Below the pieces are notes generated by a model. The model ran no database searches. It worked only from the letters and a program-made list of their open reading frames with translations, and had not been told where the DNA came from. A stretch of DNA of 64,000 bases from Mycolicibacterium sp. YH-1 (GTDB lineage Bacteria; Actinomycetota; Actinomycetes; Mycobacteriales; Mycobacteriaceae): the NCBI RefSeq assembly GCF_022557175.1, contig NZ_CP092915.1, positions 5,766,001-5,830,000 on the forward strand. The letters run 5' to 3'. Positions 24,994 through 33,233 of this stretch are shown piece by piece. Every line of letters begins with the position of its first letter. Position 1 is the stretch's first letter. The position numbers and the translations under genes were made by a program.

Positions 24994-26154
24994 CTACGCC
25001 CCGTCCAGCGCAGCGATGACACGATTCGCGATGAGGTCGACGTCCTCATCGGTCATGACCGTCGAGAGAGCGAGCAGGCCGTTGGTGCCCGCGAGTACGC
25101 CCGCCTCGTACAACCGCCACCACGTTGTCTTCGCGTCCTCGACCACCAGGCGCAGAAGCGACCCGCGACCGTTCACGGTAAGGCCCGCGCCAACGAGCCT
25201 GCCGCGCAGGCCGTCGCCCTTGGCATTGAGTACGGCGATATCAGATTCGTCGTAGCGGCGGATGGCGGTCAGTCCCGCTGCCATCGTCACCGGGTTGGCG
25301 CTGAACGTACCTCCCCACGCCACCGGCCCGTCTCCCAACGGGCTGAAGGCATCGAGGACGTCGGCCCGGCCGCCGACGGCGCCGACCGGGAAGCCGCCGC
25401 CGATCACCTTGCCGAGCGAGACGAGATCCGGTGTGATCTCGTAGGTTTGGTGCAGGCCGCCGCCACCGAGGCGGAAGGTGATGACCTCGTCGATGGCGAG
25501 TAGCGCTCCGTGTTCGTGCGCCAGCCTGCGTGCCGCGGAGGCGAACTCGGACGACACCGGCCGCAGACCGGCCCGGTTCGGCATGAGGTCGAGCAGCACC
25601 ACGGCGACGCGGTCACCCAGAGCCTGCATGGCGGCGTCGAGTGCTTCGACGTCGTCCTGAGGCAGCACGATCGAGGCATCGGCCACCCCCGCGGGCACTC
25701 CGGGAGCCCCGGGCGACACCACACCGTCATAGGTGCCGTGGTAGCTGCCGTCGAACCTCACCACTAGATCACGTCCGGTGTGCGCACGTGCGCCGCGAAT
25801 CAACATCATCACGGCCTCGGTACCGGAGTTACAGAATCGCCACTTCTGCATTCCGGTACGCGCACTGAGCAACTCGGCCATATCGACCTCGTACGACGTC
25901 GGCAGGCCGAAGGCCGTGCCCTTCGCAGCCGCGTCACTCGCGGCCGCCAGGATCTCGGGGTCGGCGTGGCCGTGGATCAACGCGGTGTAGTTGTTGTTGC
26001 AGTCGATGGTGCGGTGACCGGCAGAGTCGACGACGAACGCTCCCGCACCCGCGACGGCGTACGGCGGGTGAGGCTCGACGAAGAGCGTCGAACGGGTGTT
26101 ACCACCCGGCATCACGTCGACGGCACGCGCGAAGAGCTTGTCCGCGGAAGTCAT
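24994..26154 (-). CDS. Class III PLP aminotransferase, glutamate-1-semialdehyde aminomutase-like
   Basis: A 386-residue PLP enzyme. NSGTEA (109-114) binds the cofactor phosphate, IDEV (221-224) contains D222, and SLGKVIGGG holds the Schiff-base lysine K249. VMPGGNTRS near the start resembles glutamate-1-semialdehyde aminomutase. The real hemL is normally in a housekeeping locus, so this is more likely a catabolic aminotransferase of that subfamily. I chose the ATG at 26154, which overlaps the upstream aldehyde dehydrogenase stop (ATGA). Together with an amine/amino-acid oxidase and an aldehyde dehydrogenase it forms a three-gene catabolic operon; substrate unknown. Confidence 0.8.
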   Translation of the reverse strand: MTSADKLFARAVDVMPGGNTRSTLFVEPHPPYAVAGAGAFVVDSAGHRTIDCNNNYTALIHGHADPEILAAASDAAAKGTAFGLPTSYEVDMAELLSARTGMQKWRFCNSGTEAVMMLIRGARAHTGRDLVVRFDGSYHGTYDGVVSPGAPGVPAGVADASIVLPQDDVEALDAAMQALGDRVAVVLLDLMPNRAGLRPVSSEFASAARRLAHEHGALLAIDEVITFRLGGGGLHQTYEITPDLVSLGKVIGGGFPVGAVGGRADVLDAFSPLGDGPVAWGGTFSANPVTMAAGLTAIRRYDESDIAVLNAKGDGLRGRLVGAGLTVNGRGSLLRLVVEDAKTTWWRLYEAGVLAGTNGLLALSTVMTDEDVDLIANRVIAALDGA

Positions 26155-27698
26155 CGGCCCGCGGAGCCGGAACTGACGGTGCGGCTCTGCTCGCGCATGA
26201 AACCGGGCAGGTACCACGGTCCCAGGCCACCCTTGCCCGACGATCCGCTCGCCTTCCACCCGCAGAACGACTGCAATCCCGGCCACGCGCCCGTGGTGGC
26301 GCCCTCGCGCCGATTCACATAGACCACGCCGGCCTGGATCCCGTCGAGAAACTGCTCGGTCTCCGCATCCACGGCGCTGAAGATGCCAGCGGACAAACCG
26401 TATTCGACCGCGTTCGCCTCGGCCAGAGCGTCGTCGATGCCATCGACAGCCGTTACCGTCACGACAGGGGCAAACAGCTCCTCGCGGGTCAGCCGATGAC
26501 CACGCGCGAGGCCCGTGATGATCGTCGGCGGGACGAAGTGACCGGGGCTCTCCGGCACTGGCGCGCTGATCACCGTTGCGCCATCAGTGCGCGCCGTCGA
26601 CAGAGCCGACATGACCCGCGACGCGATGCCCTCGTCGACAACTGGGCCGACAAACACATCGGCGGATGACGGGTCGCCAACCACGATCTGCTCGACACGC
26701 GCCGTCAACCGGTCCACGAGTTCGTCATGCACCGCAGACTCCACGATGACCCTCCGCGTCGCGCTGCACTTCTGGCCGGAGAACCCGTAGGCCGATCGAA
26801 CAATGCCCTCGACGGCGGCGTCGAGGTCTGCGCTGCCCATGACGATGGCCGGGTTGTTGCCGCCCATCTCGGCCAGCACCGGTTTGGCGTAGGCGCCGCC
26901 GGACAACGCCCGAATGATGCCCCATCCCACGTCGGCCGAACCGGTGAAAGCGACACCGTCAACGTCGGATTCGACCACGAGCTGACCCGTCGTCGCACCA
27001 CCGTGCACCAGGTTGAGCACGCCCGCGGGAAGTGACTCGGCGAGCAGCCGCGCCGCGAATGCCGTCGAGCGTGGGGTCTTGTCAGAGGGCTTGAGTACCG
27101 CGGTGTTGCCGGTCACCAACGCGGCCACGGTCATGTTCACCGCCAGCGCGACGGGAAAGTTGAACGGTGCGAGGATCCCGAACACGCCGTAGGGCCGCAA
27201 GACGTCGACGGTCCGGTCGGTCGCGGTTGATCGGAGCGGTGTCTCGAAGCCGTCCCGAGATTCCATCTGCGCGCAGTAGTGCTCGATCAGGTCGGCGGAT
27301 TCCTGCGCTTCGGCGAGGGCCTCGATGCGCGACTTCCCCGTCTCCGCGGAGATGGTCGCGGCAATCTCGACGTCGCGGTCCAAGAACCGAGACTTGGCTG
27401 CGCGCAACAGCTCAGCGCGCTTTCCGAACGGAACCGCGCGCCAGCTGCGCGCGGCATCGCGGGCAGCGGCGACGGCGTCATCGACAACCTGCCCGGTGGC
27501 GGTATGGGCACGTGCGACCACTCGGCTCGGGTCGGCCGGATCGCGACGCTCGAACACGTCACCGTCATGCCGTTCAGCGCCTGCGACGACGTGCGGCAAC
27601 GGCTCGGGGATCTCGGTGCGGCTCGTCGCGAGCGCCTGCTCGAATTGGCCGTTGAGCTCAGTTGTCAACGATGTGCTTGCGTAGTTGAGAGTCGACAT
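26151..27698 (-). CDS. Aldehyde dehydrogenase (succinylglutamate/pyrroline-5-carboxylate/lactaldehyde-like)
   Basis: A 515-residue NAD(P) aldehyde dehydrogenase with N180 (APFNFP), FTGSADVGWG (251-260), catalytic E277 (LAEMGGNN) and nucleophile C311 (GQKCSA). The GQKCSA and EMGGNNP motifs are those of semialdehyde dehydrogenases acting on glutamate or succinylglutamate semialdehyde (PruA/AstD/RocA). AAAGGAC precedes the ATG at 27698. It sits between a class III aminotransferase (4-bp overlap) and an FAD-dependent oxidase (10-bp gap), which implies that it oxidises an amino-acid-derived semialdehyde. Confidence 0.8.
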   Translation of the reverse strand: MSTLNYASTSLTTELNGQFEQALATSRTEIPEPLPHVVAGAERHDGDVFERRDPADPSRVVARAHTATGQVVDDAVAAARDAARSWRAVPFGKRAELLRAAKSRFLDRDVEIAATISAETGKSRIEALAEAQESADLIEHYCAQMESRDGFETPLRSTATDRTVDVLRPYGVFGILAPFNFPVALAVNMTVAALVTGNTAVLKPSDKTPRSTAFAARLLAESLPAGVLNLVHGGATTGQLVVESDVDGVAFTGSADVGWGIIRALSGGAYAKPVLAEMGGNNPAIVMGSADLDAAVEGIVRSAYGFSGQKCSATRRVIVESAVHDELVDRLTARVEQIVVGDPSSADVFVGPVVDEGIASRVMSALSTARTDGATVISAPVPESPGHFVPPTIITGLARGHRLTREELFAPVVTVTAVDGIDDALAEANAVEYGLSAGIFSAVDAETEQFLDGIQAGVVYVNRREGATTGAWPGLQSFCGWKASGSSGKGGLGPWYLPGFMREQSRTVSSGSAGR

Positions 27699-27708
27699 TA
27701 CTGTCCTT

Positions 27709-28884
27709 TCAGATGGTGGGTGGTGTTGGGGCGCCGGCGATGAGGCGTTCGGGAGACCAGCTTCGCGACCAACTGAACGTGGTCGTGGCGTCGAGGACCG
27801 CCTCGGCCGCGACAAGGCCAACGGCTGGAGCCAGTTGGATGCCCGATCCGCCCGCACCGAGTGCGCAGACCACCGTCGGCTGTTCGGGGTGCCGTCCCAC
27901 GATCGGGCGGTGGTCCGGGCTCATTGGATAGATGCCCTGCCAGCTGCCGCTGATGGTCAGGTCGTCGACGATATGGAGACGCTCGGCCATCAACGTCAGG
28001 ATGCGCTCCACTTCGTCGTCTCCTACCCGCCGAAGCTTGACGTTGGGAGCCACCGCATCGTGGACACCCTCATCCGTGTGCAGGCCTGCGATGAGCTGGT
28101 CGACCCGCTCCGACCGGAAATAGACACCGTCAGTGCCACTGTCGGGCACGTAGTCCATGACGAAGGGCAGCAGCGGATCCATCGCTCGGCGCAGATCGAC
28201 GGTGATCGCGCCGTGCAGCTGGGGGTGAAGAGGCGCGGGGGCGCCGAGAAGCTCGCCCACCTGTGCTGCCCATGGCCCCGCAGCGTTGACCACGACGTCT
28301 GCGACGAACGTGCCCTTGGTGGTGTTCAGCTGCCAACGGCCGCCGGCGTCGACGCTGGCGTCGAGCAACTCGGTGTTCACCGAGATCCTTCCGCCCTTGC
28401 CTGCGATCAGCTTCGCGGCGATGGTGCAGTACTCGTATCCGTCGATGTGACCATCGGACTCGCCGTACAGGCCGCCTAGTCGATCGGAGGTGACCAATTG
28501 TGGCCACTTGTGCGCGATCTCGTCGGCAGTCAGCACGCGTGAGTCAACGACACCGAAGTCCCGCTGTATCGCCAGGCTGCGCTCGAACGTCTCGATGTCA
28601 GCCGAGGTCGAGCCGAGTCGCAGGTATCCGCACGCCACGAAGTGCAGACCGTGGTCGGCCGCCATCCGGTCGTAGAAGCGGCGGCCGTACACCCGGGCTT
28701 CGATATCGTCTGCGCGAAAGTACTGCGTCTCGACCATCCCCACCGATCGCCCCGAGGATCCCTCACCGGGGTGGGTCCGTTCGATGACGTGAACGTCGCA
28801 CACGCCTCGGTTCACGAGTTCCAGAGCGGTCGACAGTCCGAGGACGCCCCCACCAATCACGACCACGCTCGGGGTCGAGGTCAT
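27709..28884 (-). CDS. FAD-dependent amine/amino-acid oxidoreductase (DAO family)
   Basis: A 391-residue flavoprotein of the D-amino acid oxidase/sarcosine oxidase beta group. The N-terminal VVVIGGGVLGLSTALELVNRG binds FAD (GxGxxG). The C-terminal GAGGSGIQLAPAVGLVAAE also fits the fold. Substrates of this group are secondary or tertiary amines and imino acids, giving an aldehyde or imine. GGAGG precedes the ATG at 28884. It is the first gene of the operon with the aldehyde dehydrogenase and aminotransferase. A near-consensus promoter overlapped by a palindrome lies 80-110 bp upstream. Confidence 0.78.
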   Translation of the reverse strand: MTSTPSVVVIGGGVLGLSTALELVNRGVCDVHVIERTHPGEGSSGRSVGMVETQYFRADDIEARVYGRRFYDRMAADHGLHFVACGYLRLGSTSADIETFERSLAIQRDFGVVDSRVLTADEIAHKWPQLVTSDRLGGLYGESDGHIDGYEYCTIAAKLIAGKGGRISVNTELLDASVDAGGRWQLNTTKGTFVADVVVNAAGPWAAQVGELLGAPAPLHPQLHGAITVDLRRAMDPLLPFVMDYVPDSGTDGVYFRSERVDQLIAGLHTDEGVHDAVAPNVKLRRVGDDEVERILTLMAERLHIVDDLTISGSWQGIYPMSPDHRPIVGRHPEQPTVVCALGAGGSGIQLAPAVGLVAAEAVLDATTTFSWSRSWSPERLIAGAPTPPTI

Positions 28885-28956
28885 CACGCCTCCAAAGGAA
28901 GAGAAGTAGCTGCAGCCCGCCGCAAGGAGCAGTCTCGCTCGCTGTCCGGAACCGGC

Positions 28957-28971
28957 ATGATTTGAAATCAT
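28957..28971. promoter_or_regulatory. 15-bp perfect palindrome, candidate repressor operator
   Basis: ATGATTTGAAATCAT, a perfect odd palindrome that covers most of the predicted -10 box of the minus-strand oxidase promoter. This is the classic position for repression. The GntR regulator encoded at 29806-30573 is the nearest candidate binder. Confidence 0.6.
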
Positions 28972-28995
28972 ATAGTTGAGTTGTTTTACAAGCAA
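28967..28995 (-). promoter_or_regulatory. Sigma-70-type promoter for the oxidase-dehydrogenase-aminotransferase operon
   Basis: On the minus strand, TTGCTT (28995-28990), a 17-bp spacer and TATGAT (28972-28967). Both boxes are close to consensus with ideal spacing, about 83 bp before the oxidase start. Within the spacer, TTGTTTTACAA (28981-28991) is a second small palindrome that shares GTTGTTTTA with the polyamine-importer promoter region at 33179. Confidence 0.6.
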
Positions 28996-29104
28996 GCGTC
29001 GGGTCAGCTCAATTTCTCCCAATTCCGCTACGCGCCTGGTCATCACGGCACGACGGAACCCGGATGTGTCTAAATACGCTGAACGACAGTGATTCCCGGA
29101 TCAG

Positions 29105-29809
29105 CTAGTCGAGCAATACGACTGACCATCCGTAGTGCGACACCGGCAGTCGTTGCAACGCGGCATAGTCGGGGTCGTTTCGAGCAGCGCGCGAACGAAT
29201 CGGCAGTCCGGTACTGAGGGACGGAAGGGTGGAGACCACGACACGATCCGACTCATTGACCAAGGCCACGGGTGTCGGTATCCGCTGCAGATCGGCGGTC
29301 AGCGACTCGATGAATCGGCGCACGTCGACATCTGCGGCCACCACGCCTCGCGGTCCCGACGGCCCAGGCACCGCCAGGGAGACGGTGACGGTGTAGTCAT
29401 CGGAACCCCAGGTGTCGATGAAGGGTCCGGATAGCGTGGGCTGTCCGCTGACCATCGCCGTGCGGAACCAGCGCAGCGACGCATAGTCGTAAAAGCTCTC
29501 TGAGTCGGGATCGACGCTGTGCGTCCTCTCGACCACAGAGTCTCCACGATGCACCCACCACACCATTGCCGGTTGGTCGGCGGAGTCCTGGTAGGCGACC
29601 GCATATCCCACGCCTGCGAGGGCGCCGACGTTGCCGCTCTCGACCAGCAGTTCGCGTGTGGACTTCACGAAACTGTCGAAGCCACCCGTCGCCGAGAGCG
29701 CCTCCGCCGCTACCGCATCCAGCTTCTCGACAACTGCGTCGATGCGGCCGGCTACCTGGTCCGCGAAGCGGGCGATCTTCTGTTCGGTGGCTTCCTCGCG
29801 TCGACTCAT
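29105..29809 (-). CDS. Stand-alone Cache (PDC-type) sensor-domain protein
   Basis: A 234-residue protein consisting almost only of a Cache/PDC ligand-binding domain. After an amphipathic helical start (residues 1-60), the stretch FYDYASLRWFRTAMVSGQ, then LSGPFIDTW and GVVAADVDVRRFIESL is the Cache core. No signal peptide, membrane helix or output domain is visible, so it appears to be a soluble cytosolic ligand-binder. The ATG overlaps the GntR stop by 4 bp (ATGA), so the pair is co-translated. Cache domains of receptors often bind amino acids or amines. A role as ligand-sensing partner of the regulator is inferred. Confidence 0.7.
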   Translation of the reverse strand: MSRREEATEQKIARFADQVAGRIDAVVEKLDAVAAEALSATGGFDSFVKSTRELLVESGNVGALAGVGYAVAYQDSADQPAMVWWVHRGDSVVERTHSVDPDSESFYDYASLRWFRTAMVSGQPTLSGPFIDTWGSDDYTVTVSLAVPGPSGPRGVVAADVDVRRFIESLTADLQRIPTPVALVNESDRVVVSTLPSLSTGLPIRSRAARNDPDYAALQRLPVSHYGWSVVLLD

Positions 29810-30573
29810 GACTTGCTCCTAGCGCTCGGCCCGGTCTTCTGACTGGCCAATCCGTGCGCGACTTCGATGCCAGCCTCCCTGATCGCCCTGGCGGCATCTT
29901 CGCGGCTACCGTCACGCACAGCGCCAAGCAGTGCCTCATGATGCAGCGCAATAGCCTTGCGTAGCTTGGCGTTCCGATAGGCAACCGACAGCAATGGGCC
30001 GTAGTCGATGATGCAGCTCACAGCGGCCCTGGTCAGCCGAACCGACTGGGACGCGGCAGCCAGCGCGATGTAGAGTCGCCCCTCGGCGCGACGCGCCGAG
30101 GCCGAATTGCGGGCGTTGACGAAAGCTTCGACGTGTTGCCGCATTCCGTCGACCTCGTCGTCGGATGCACGCTCGGCGGCCAGTGACGCGGAGGCCTCCG
30201 CGACCGAGATTCGCCAGTCCGAGAGGTCGCGCAGATCAACCAGCGACATGTCCGCCAACTGCGAACGCCCGTGCTCCACAGGGTCGTATCCGTTTCGACG
30301 GACGAAGCTGCCGCCGGTCCGTCCGCGCCTGGTCTCGACGAGTCCGGCCTCTCTCATGAGGCCGAGCGCGTCGCGCAACGTCACCGGTGAGATGCCCAGT
30401 TGCGCGGCGAGCTCAGTTTCGGGAGGGAGCTGTTCACCGTCCTTGAACACATCGAGCGCCACCGCGTTTCGGAGGCGATCGAAGATCACCTGCGTTCTTC
30501 CGCCATGCTCGAGGGGCGCGAAGATCACCTCGCGCAGGATGTGCGACGTTTGCGGTACCGCCATCGACGTCAT
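29806..30573 (-). CDS. GntR/FadR-family transcriptional regulator
   Basis: A 255-residue GntR regulator: winged helix at about residues 25-95 (LPPETELAAQLGISPVTLRDAL then VETRRGRTGGSFV) and an all-helical FCD effector domain after about 110. The usual last metal-binding histidine near the C-terminus is not obvious. The start at 30573 has only a weak GAAAG site; ATG 30564 is an alternative. It is translationally coupled to the Cache-domain protein. Flanking oxidase and polyamine-importer genes are likely targets; candidate operators are listed at 28957-28995 and 33178-33190. Confidence 0.82.
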   Translation of the reverse strand: MTSMAVPQTSHILREVIFAPLEHGGRTQVIFDRLRNAVALDVFKDGEQLPPETELAAQLGISPVTLRDALGLMREAGLVETRRGRTGGSFVRRNGYDPVEHGRSQLADMSLVDLRDLSDWRISVAEASASLAAERASDDEVDGMRQHVEAFVNARNSASARRAEGRLYIALAAASQSVRLTRAAVSCIIDYGPLLSVAYRNAKLRKAIALHHEALLGAVRDGSREDAARAIREAGIEVAHGLASQKTGPSARSKS

Positions 30574-30606
30574 ACCAACTTTCGCGTCTCGTGAAACGAT
30601 CCGAAC

Positions 30607-30640
30607 GCTCGAGGAGCCGGCTCCTGCCAGCTCCTCGAGC
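30607..30640 (-). terminator. Hairpin after the amine oxidase gene
   Basis: GCTCGAGGAGC (30607-30617), 12-nt loop, GCTCCTCGAGC (30630-30640): 11 perfect base pairs starting 4 bp past the minus-strand amine oxidase stop. Confidence 0.7.
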
Positions 30641-30644
30641 AGGC

Positions 30645-31994
30645 TCAGCGACCAAGTATGCCCAACACCTCTTCCGCAGCGAGTCCACCGGTGTGCAGAG
30701 CCCCCTCGACACCGAGTCGGGCGTCGAAGTCAGATCCCGCGAACGTGACCCGGCCTCGAGCCTGCCGCGCCTTGGGTCGGACAGCGGTCTGCCCCGGCCG
30801 CAGATAGCTCCACGTGCCACGGGCGAACTCGTCACCGGCCCAGTCGTGCCACGCGACTGCCTCCACCTTGATGCCAGGAACATACTGCTGCAGGGACCTC
30901 TCCACTGCGGCAGTGTCATTGATGTCGAGCACACCGGCTTCAGATGTGAAGCCGACGACGATGGCCCGGTCGCCCTCGTGGAACGTGGTCGACGCAGTCG
31001 CGAACCCACCACCTTCCGGGATGCCGTGCGCATAGAAGGGCTCTGGGCAGTTGCTGACGAACATCGTGACCTTCTCGGCCTGCGCTGCGACGCCCTGACC
31101 CGCCAGGCTCTGCAGTTCCGGCGACAGCTCGGGCGTGAACGAGACGTTCGAGAGCACGCCTATCGGAAGCGCACACACCACCGAGCCGACCGTGACGTCG
31201 CCCGCAGTGGTCTGCACGCGCACGCTCTCCCCCGCGTCCTCGACCGCGGTGACCTTCACACCCAGAAGCACTTCGGCATCCGAACCTGACATGACTGCCG
31301 CATGCAGGGCACCCGTGCCGTCGGCCAACTGCGGCCCCAGAGTGCGAGCCATCGGGGTGTCGTACGGCGCCGCGAAGAACGTGGCCGCAGACACCGAACC
31401 GCTTTTCGCGATGGTGTGCAGCAACGGCAGCGCAGACGGCACGTCCCACGGGTCGCCGGCCAGCGTCACGATGTGCGCGGCGAACAGTTCGCGCGTGTGC
31501 GGTCCGAGCGCCAGACCCTCGATCAGCGTCGGCCACGTCACGTCGAGTTCGGAGACATCCTGCTCCTCGATCGGCCGGTGTGGGTCAATCCGCGACGCCA
31601 GCGCCGACAAGTGCAAGATCAGGCGCTCGAACGATGCGAGTTCGTCAAGGGGAACCGGCATCGGTCCGACTCGGCGCTCACCGGCGGACAGCCAGATCAG
31701 CTTCGTCGGCTCCAGCGATCCCCAGTCCAGTGCGAGGCCGTGGGCGTCGATCTCCTTCCAGGTCAGCGGATAGCTGAGGCGGTCGAGCATGAATGCACCG
31801 CCCCACTCCACCGCATGTCCGTCGAAGAACTGCTCTTGCGTCCACATCCGACCCGCGAGCCTGTCTCGTGCCTCGATGATCAATACGCGAAGACCGGCCT
31901 GGGTCAACCGCCGCGACGCCGCGGCGCCGGCGAATCCGCCGCCTAGGATCGCAACGTCGTACTGACCTTCGGGCTTCTCCACAACGCGATGCAT
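30645..31994 (-). CDS. Flavin monoamine oxidase family protein (polyamine/putrescine oxidase-like)
   Basis: A 449-residue FAD amine oxidase. The FAD motif AILGGGFAGAAASRRLTQAG (residues 15-34) runs into EARDRLAGRMWT, and the C-terminal FAGSDFDARLGVEGALHTGGLAAEEVL is the second FAD-contacting part. Members oxidise primary or secondary amines to aldehydes with release of ammonia and hydrogen peroxide. AGGAG precedes the ATG at 31994. It lies 37 bp downstream of the polyamine-binding protein gene on the same strand, which supports polyamines (putrescine or spermidine) as substrate. An aminoaldehyde product could feed the dehydrogenase at 13665-15164. Confidence 0.78.
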   Translation of the reverse strand: MHRVVEKPEGQYDVAILGGGFAGAAASRRLTQAGLRVLIIEARDRLAGRMWTQEQFFDGHAVEWGGAFMLDRLSYPLTWKEIDAHGLALDWGSLEPTKLIWLSAGERRVGPMPVPLDELASFERLILHLSALASRIDPHRPIEEQDVSELDVTWPTLIEGLALGPHTRELFAAHIVTLAGDPWDVPSALPLLHTIAKSGSVSAATFFAAPYDTPMARTLGPQLADGTGALHAAVMSGSDAEVLLGVKVTAVEDAGESVRVQTTAGDVTVGSVVCALPIGVLSNVSFTPELSPELQSLAGQGVAAQAEKVTMFVSNCPEPFYAHGIPEGGGFATASTTFHEGDRAIVVGFTSEAGVLDINDTAAVERSLQQYVPGIKVEAVAWHDWAGDEFARGTWSYLRPGQTAVRPKARQARGRVTFAGSDFDARLGVEGALHTGGLAAEEVLGILGR

Positions 31995-32031
31995 GTCTCT
32001 CCTGTGTTCGTGCCTGTTTTGGTGCGGCGGA

Positions 32032-33159
32032 TTACTTGGCCTGGAACGCCGAAAGGGCGTTCGACACCGGGTCGAGGTTGTCCGCGTAGTACTTGGCGTT
32101 CTCACTCACCGTGTTGACTGCCGTTTCCTTCGACACGACATAGGGCTGCACGTCCGGGCTGTAGTCGCCGGCACTGAGGTCCTTGATCGCGGTGGTGTAG
32201 GTCGTGCGGTCGACGAACCCGATCTGACCCTTTCGGTCGAGGATCCACATGGCGATCGCCGCCTGTCCCACCTTCGAGTTCGGCGCCCCCTTGGGCACAG
32301 CGAAGTAGGCGGCAGTTGTCAGGCCGCCGTTCCAGGTGAAGTCCAACGGCAGCTTCTGCTTGACGATGGCGTCGTAGACCCGGCCGGTCCACACCATGCC
32401 CATCGAGCACTCGCCATTGTTGAGCAGCTGCAGAACCGTCGATCCGGACTCCCACCACACGATGTCGTTCTTGATGGTGCCGAGCTTGTTCAGCGCACGG
32501 TCGACGTCCAGCGGATAGATCTCATTGGCGGGCACACCGTCCGCCAGCAGTGCCACTTCGAGAGTGCCTGCGCTCACGGGGTACTTGTACAGGCACCGCT
32601 TGCCGGGAAAATCCTTGACATTGAAGAGGTCTGCGGTTGACGTCGGCGTCTTGCCGCCGAGCGCGTTGGTGTTCCAGACCAGGACCGCTCCATTGTCCTC
32701 GACCTTGATGCCCTGCTTCTCGACGCTGGCCGGATCGAGCTTGTCGACGGGAACGAGCGAGGTGTCGATATCCTCGAGCAGGCCGGCGTTGGCCGCCTGG
32801 TAGAACTCGCCGCCCGTGCCGAACTCGACAAGGTTCCAAGGGACGCTGCCCGACTCGGCCGCGGCGCGGAACTTGGTCGATGTGCCGTCTGTGAACTCGG
32901 CCTGAGCCGGCAAACCTGTGAGGGTCGTGAAGTCCTTCCACACCGTCTCGTTCTTGGCGTCGGTGGTGAGACCGCCCGACGAGTCGTACCAGGTCAGCGA
33001 CCCGGACAGATCCTTGAACGTTGACTCGGGAAACACCGATGAATCGAAGTCTGCGGCATTGCCGGTGGGCGCCTGCGAGTTGCCACATGCCACGGCAACG
33101 GAACTGCAGAGGGCCACGGCCAAGACCGCTGTCGCCTGCTTCAATCTCGCTCTTGACAT
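32032..33159 (-). CDS. Polyamine-type ABC transporter substrate-binding lipoprotein (PotD-like)
   Basis: A 375-residue extracellular solute-binding protein of family 1. The signal sequence ends in VAVAC, with lipid-anchored cysteine near residue 25. The mature domain (LTWYDSSGGLTTDAKNETVW, NGAVLVWNTNALG, YTTAIKDLSAGDYSPDVQPYV) resembles PotD/PotF receptors for spermidine and putrescine, and related receptors for other amines or opines. AAGGAG precedes the ATG. It diverges from the permease and ATPase genes across a 74-bp region. The polyamine ligand is likely from family and amine-oxidase context, but is not proven. Confidence 0.8.
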   Translation of the reverse strand: MSRARLKQATAVLAVALCSSVAVACGNSQAPTGNAADFDSSVFPESTFKDLSGSLTWYDSSGGLTTDAKNETVWKDFTTLTGLPAQAEFTDGTSTKFRAAAESGSVPWNLVEFGTGGEFYQAANAGLLEDIDTSLVPVDKLDPASVEKQGIKVEDNGAVLVWNTNALGGKTPTSTADLFNVKDFPGKRCLYKYPVSAGTLEVALLADGVPANEIYPLDVDRALNKLGTIKNDIVWWESGSTVLQLLNNGECSMGMVWTGRVYDAIVKQKLPLDFTWNGGLTTAAYFAVPKGAPNSKVGQAAIAMWILDRKGQIGFVDRTTYTTAIKDLSAGDYSPDVQPYVVSKETAVNTVSENAKYYADNLDPVSNALSAFQAK

Positions 33160-33177
33160 GGCTGCTCCTTTGGGTCA

Positions 33178-33224
33178 GGTTGTTTTAACCGATCGAACTG
33201 TATCTTTAATCTAGCCCACGTCAA
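33178..33224 (-). promoter_or_regulatory. Promoter and operator in the importer divergent region
   Basis: On the minus strand, TTGACG (33224-33219), 16 bp, TACAGT (33202-33197) form a plausible promoter for the binding-protein gene. GGTTGTTTTAACC (33178-33190), a palindrome-like site just past the -10, shares GTTGTTTTA with 28979-28987 at the oxidase promoter. It may bind the GntR regulator; the shared word is short. Confidence 0.45.
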
Positions 33225-33233
33225 GAGGAAACT

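Noticed and set aside
24994..26154. Calling the aminotransferase hemL
   Set aside because: It is embedded in an amine-catabolic operon with an oxidase and dehydrogenase; a tetrapyrrole role is less likely, although the family is the same.
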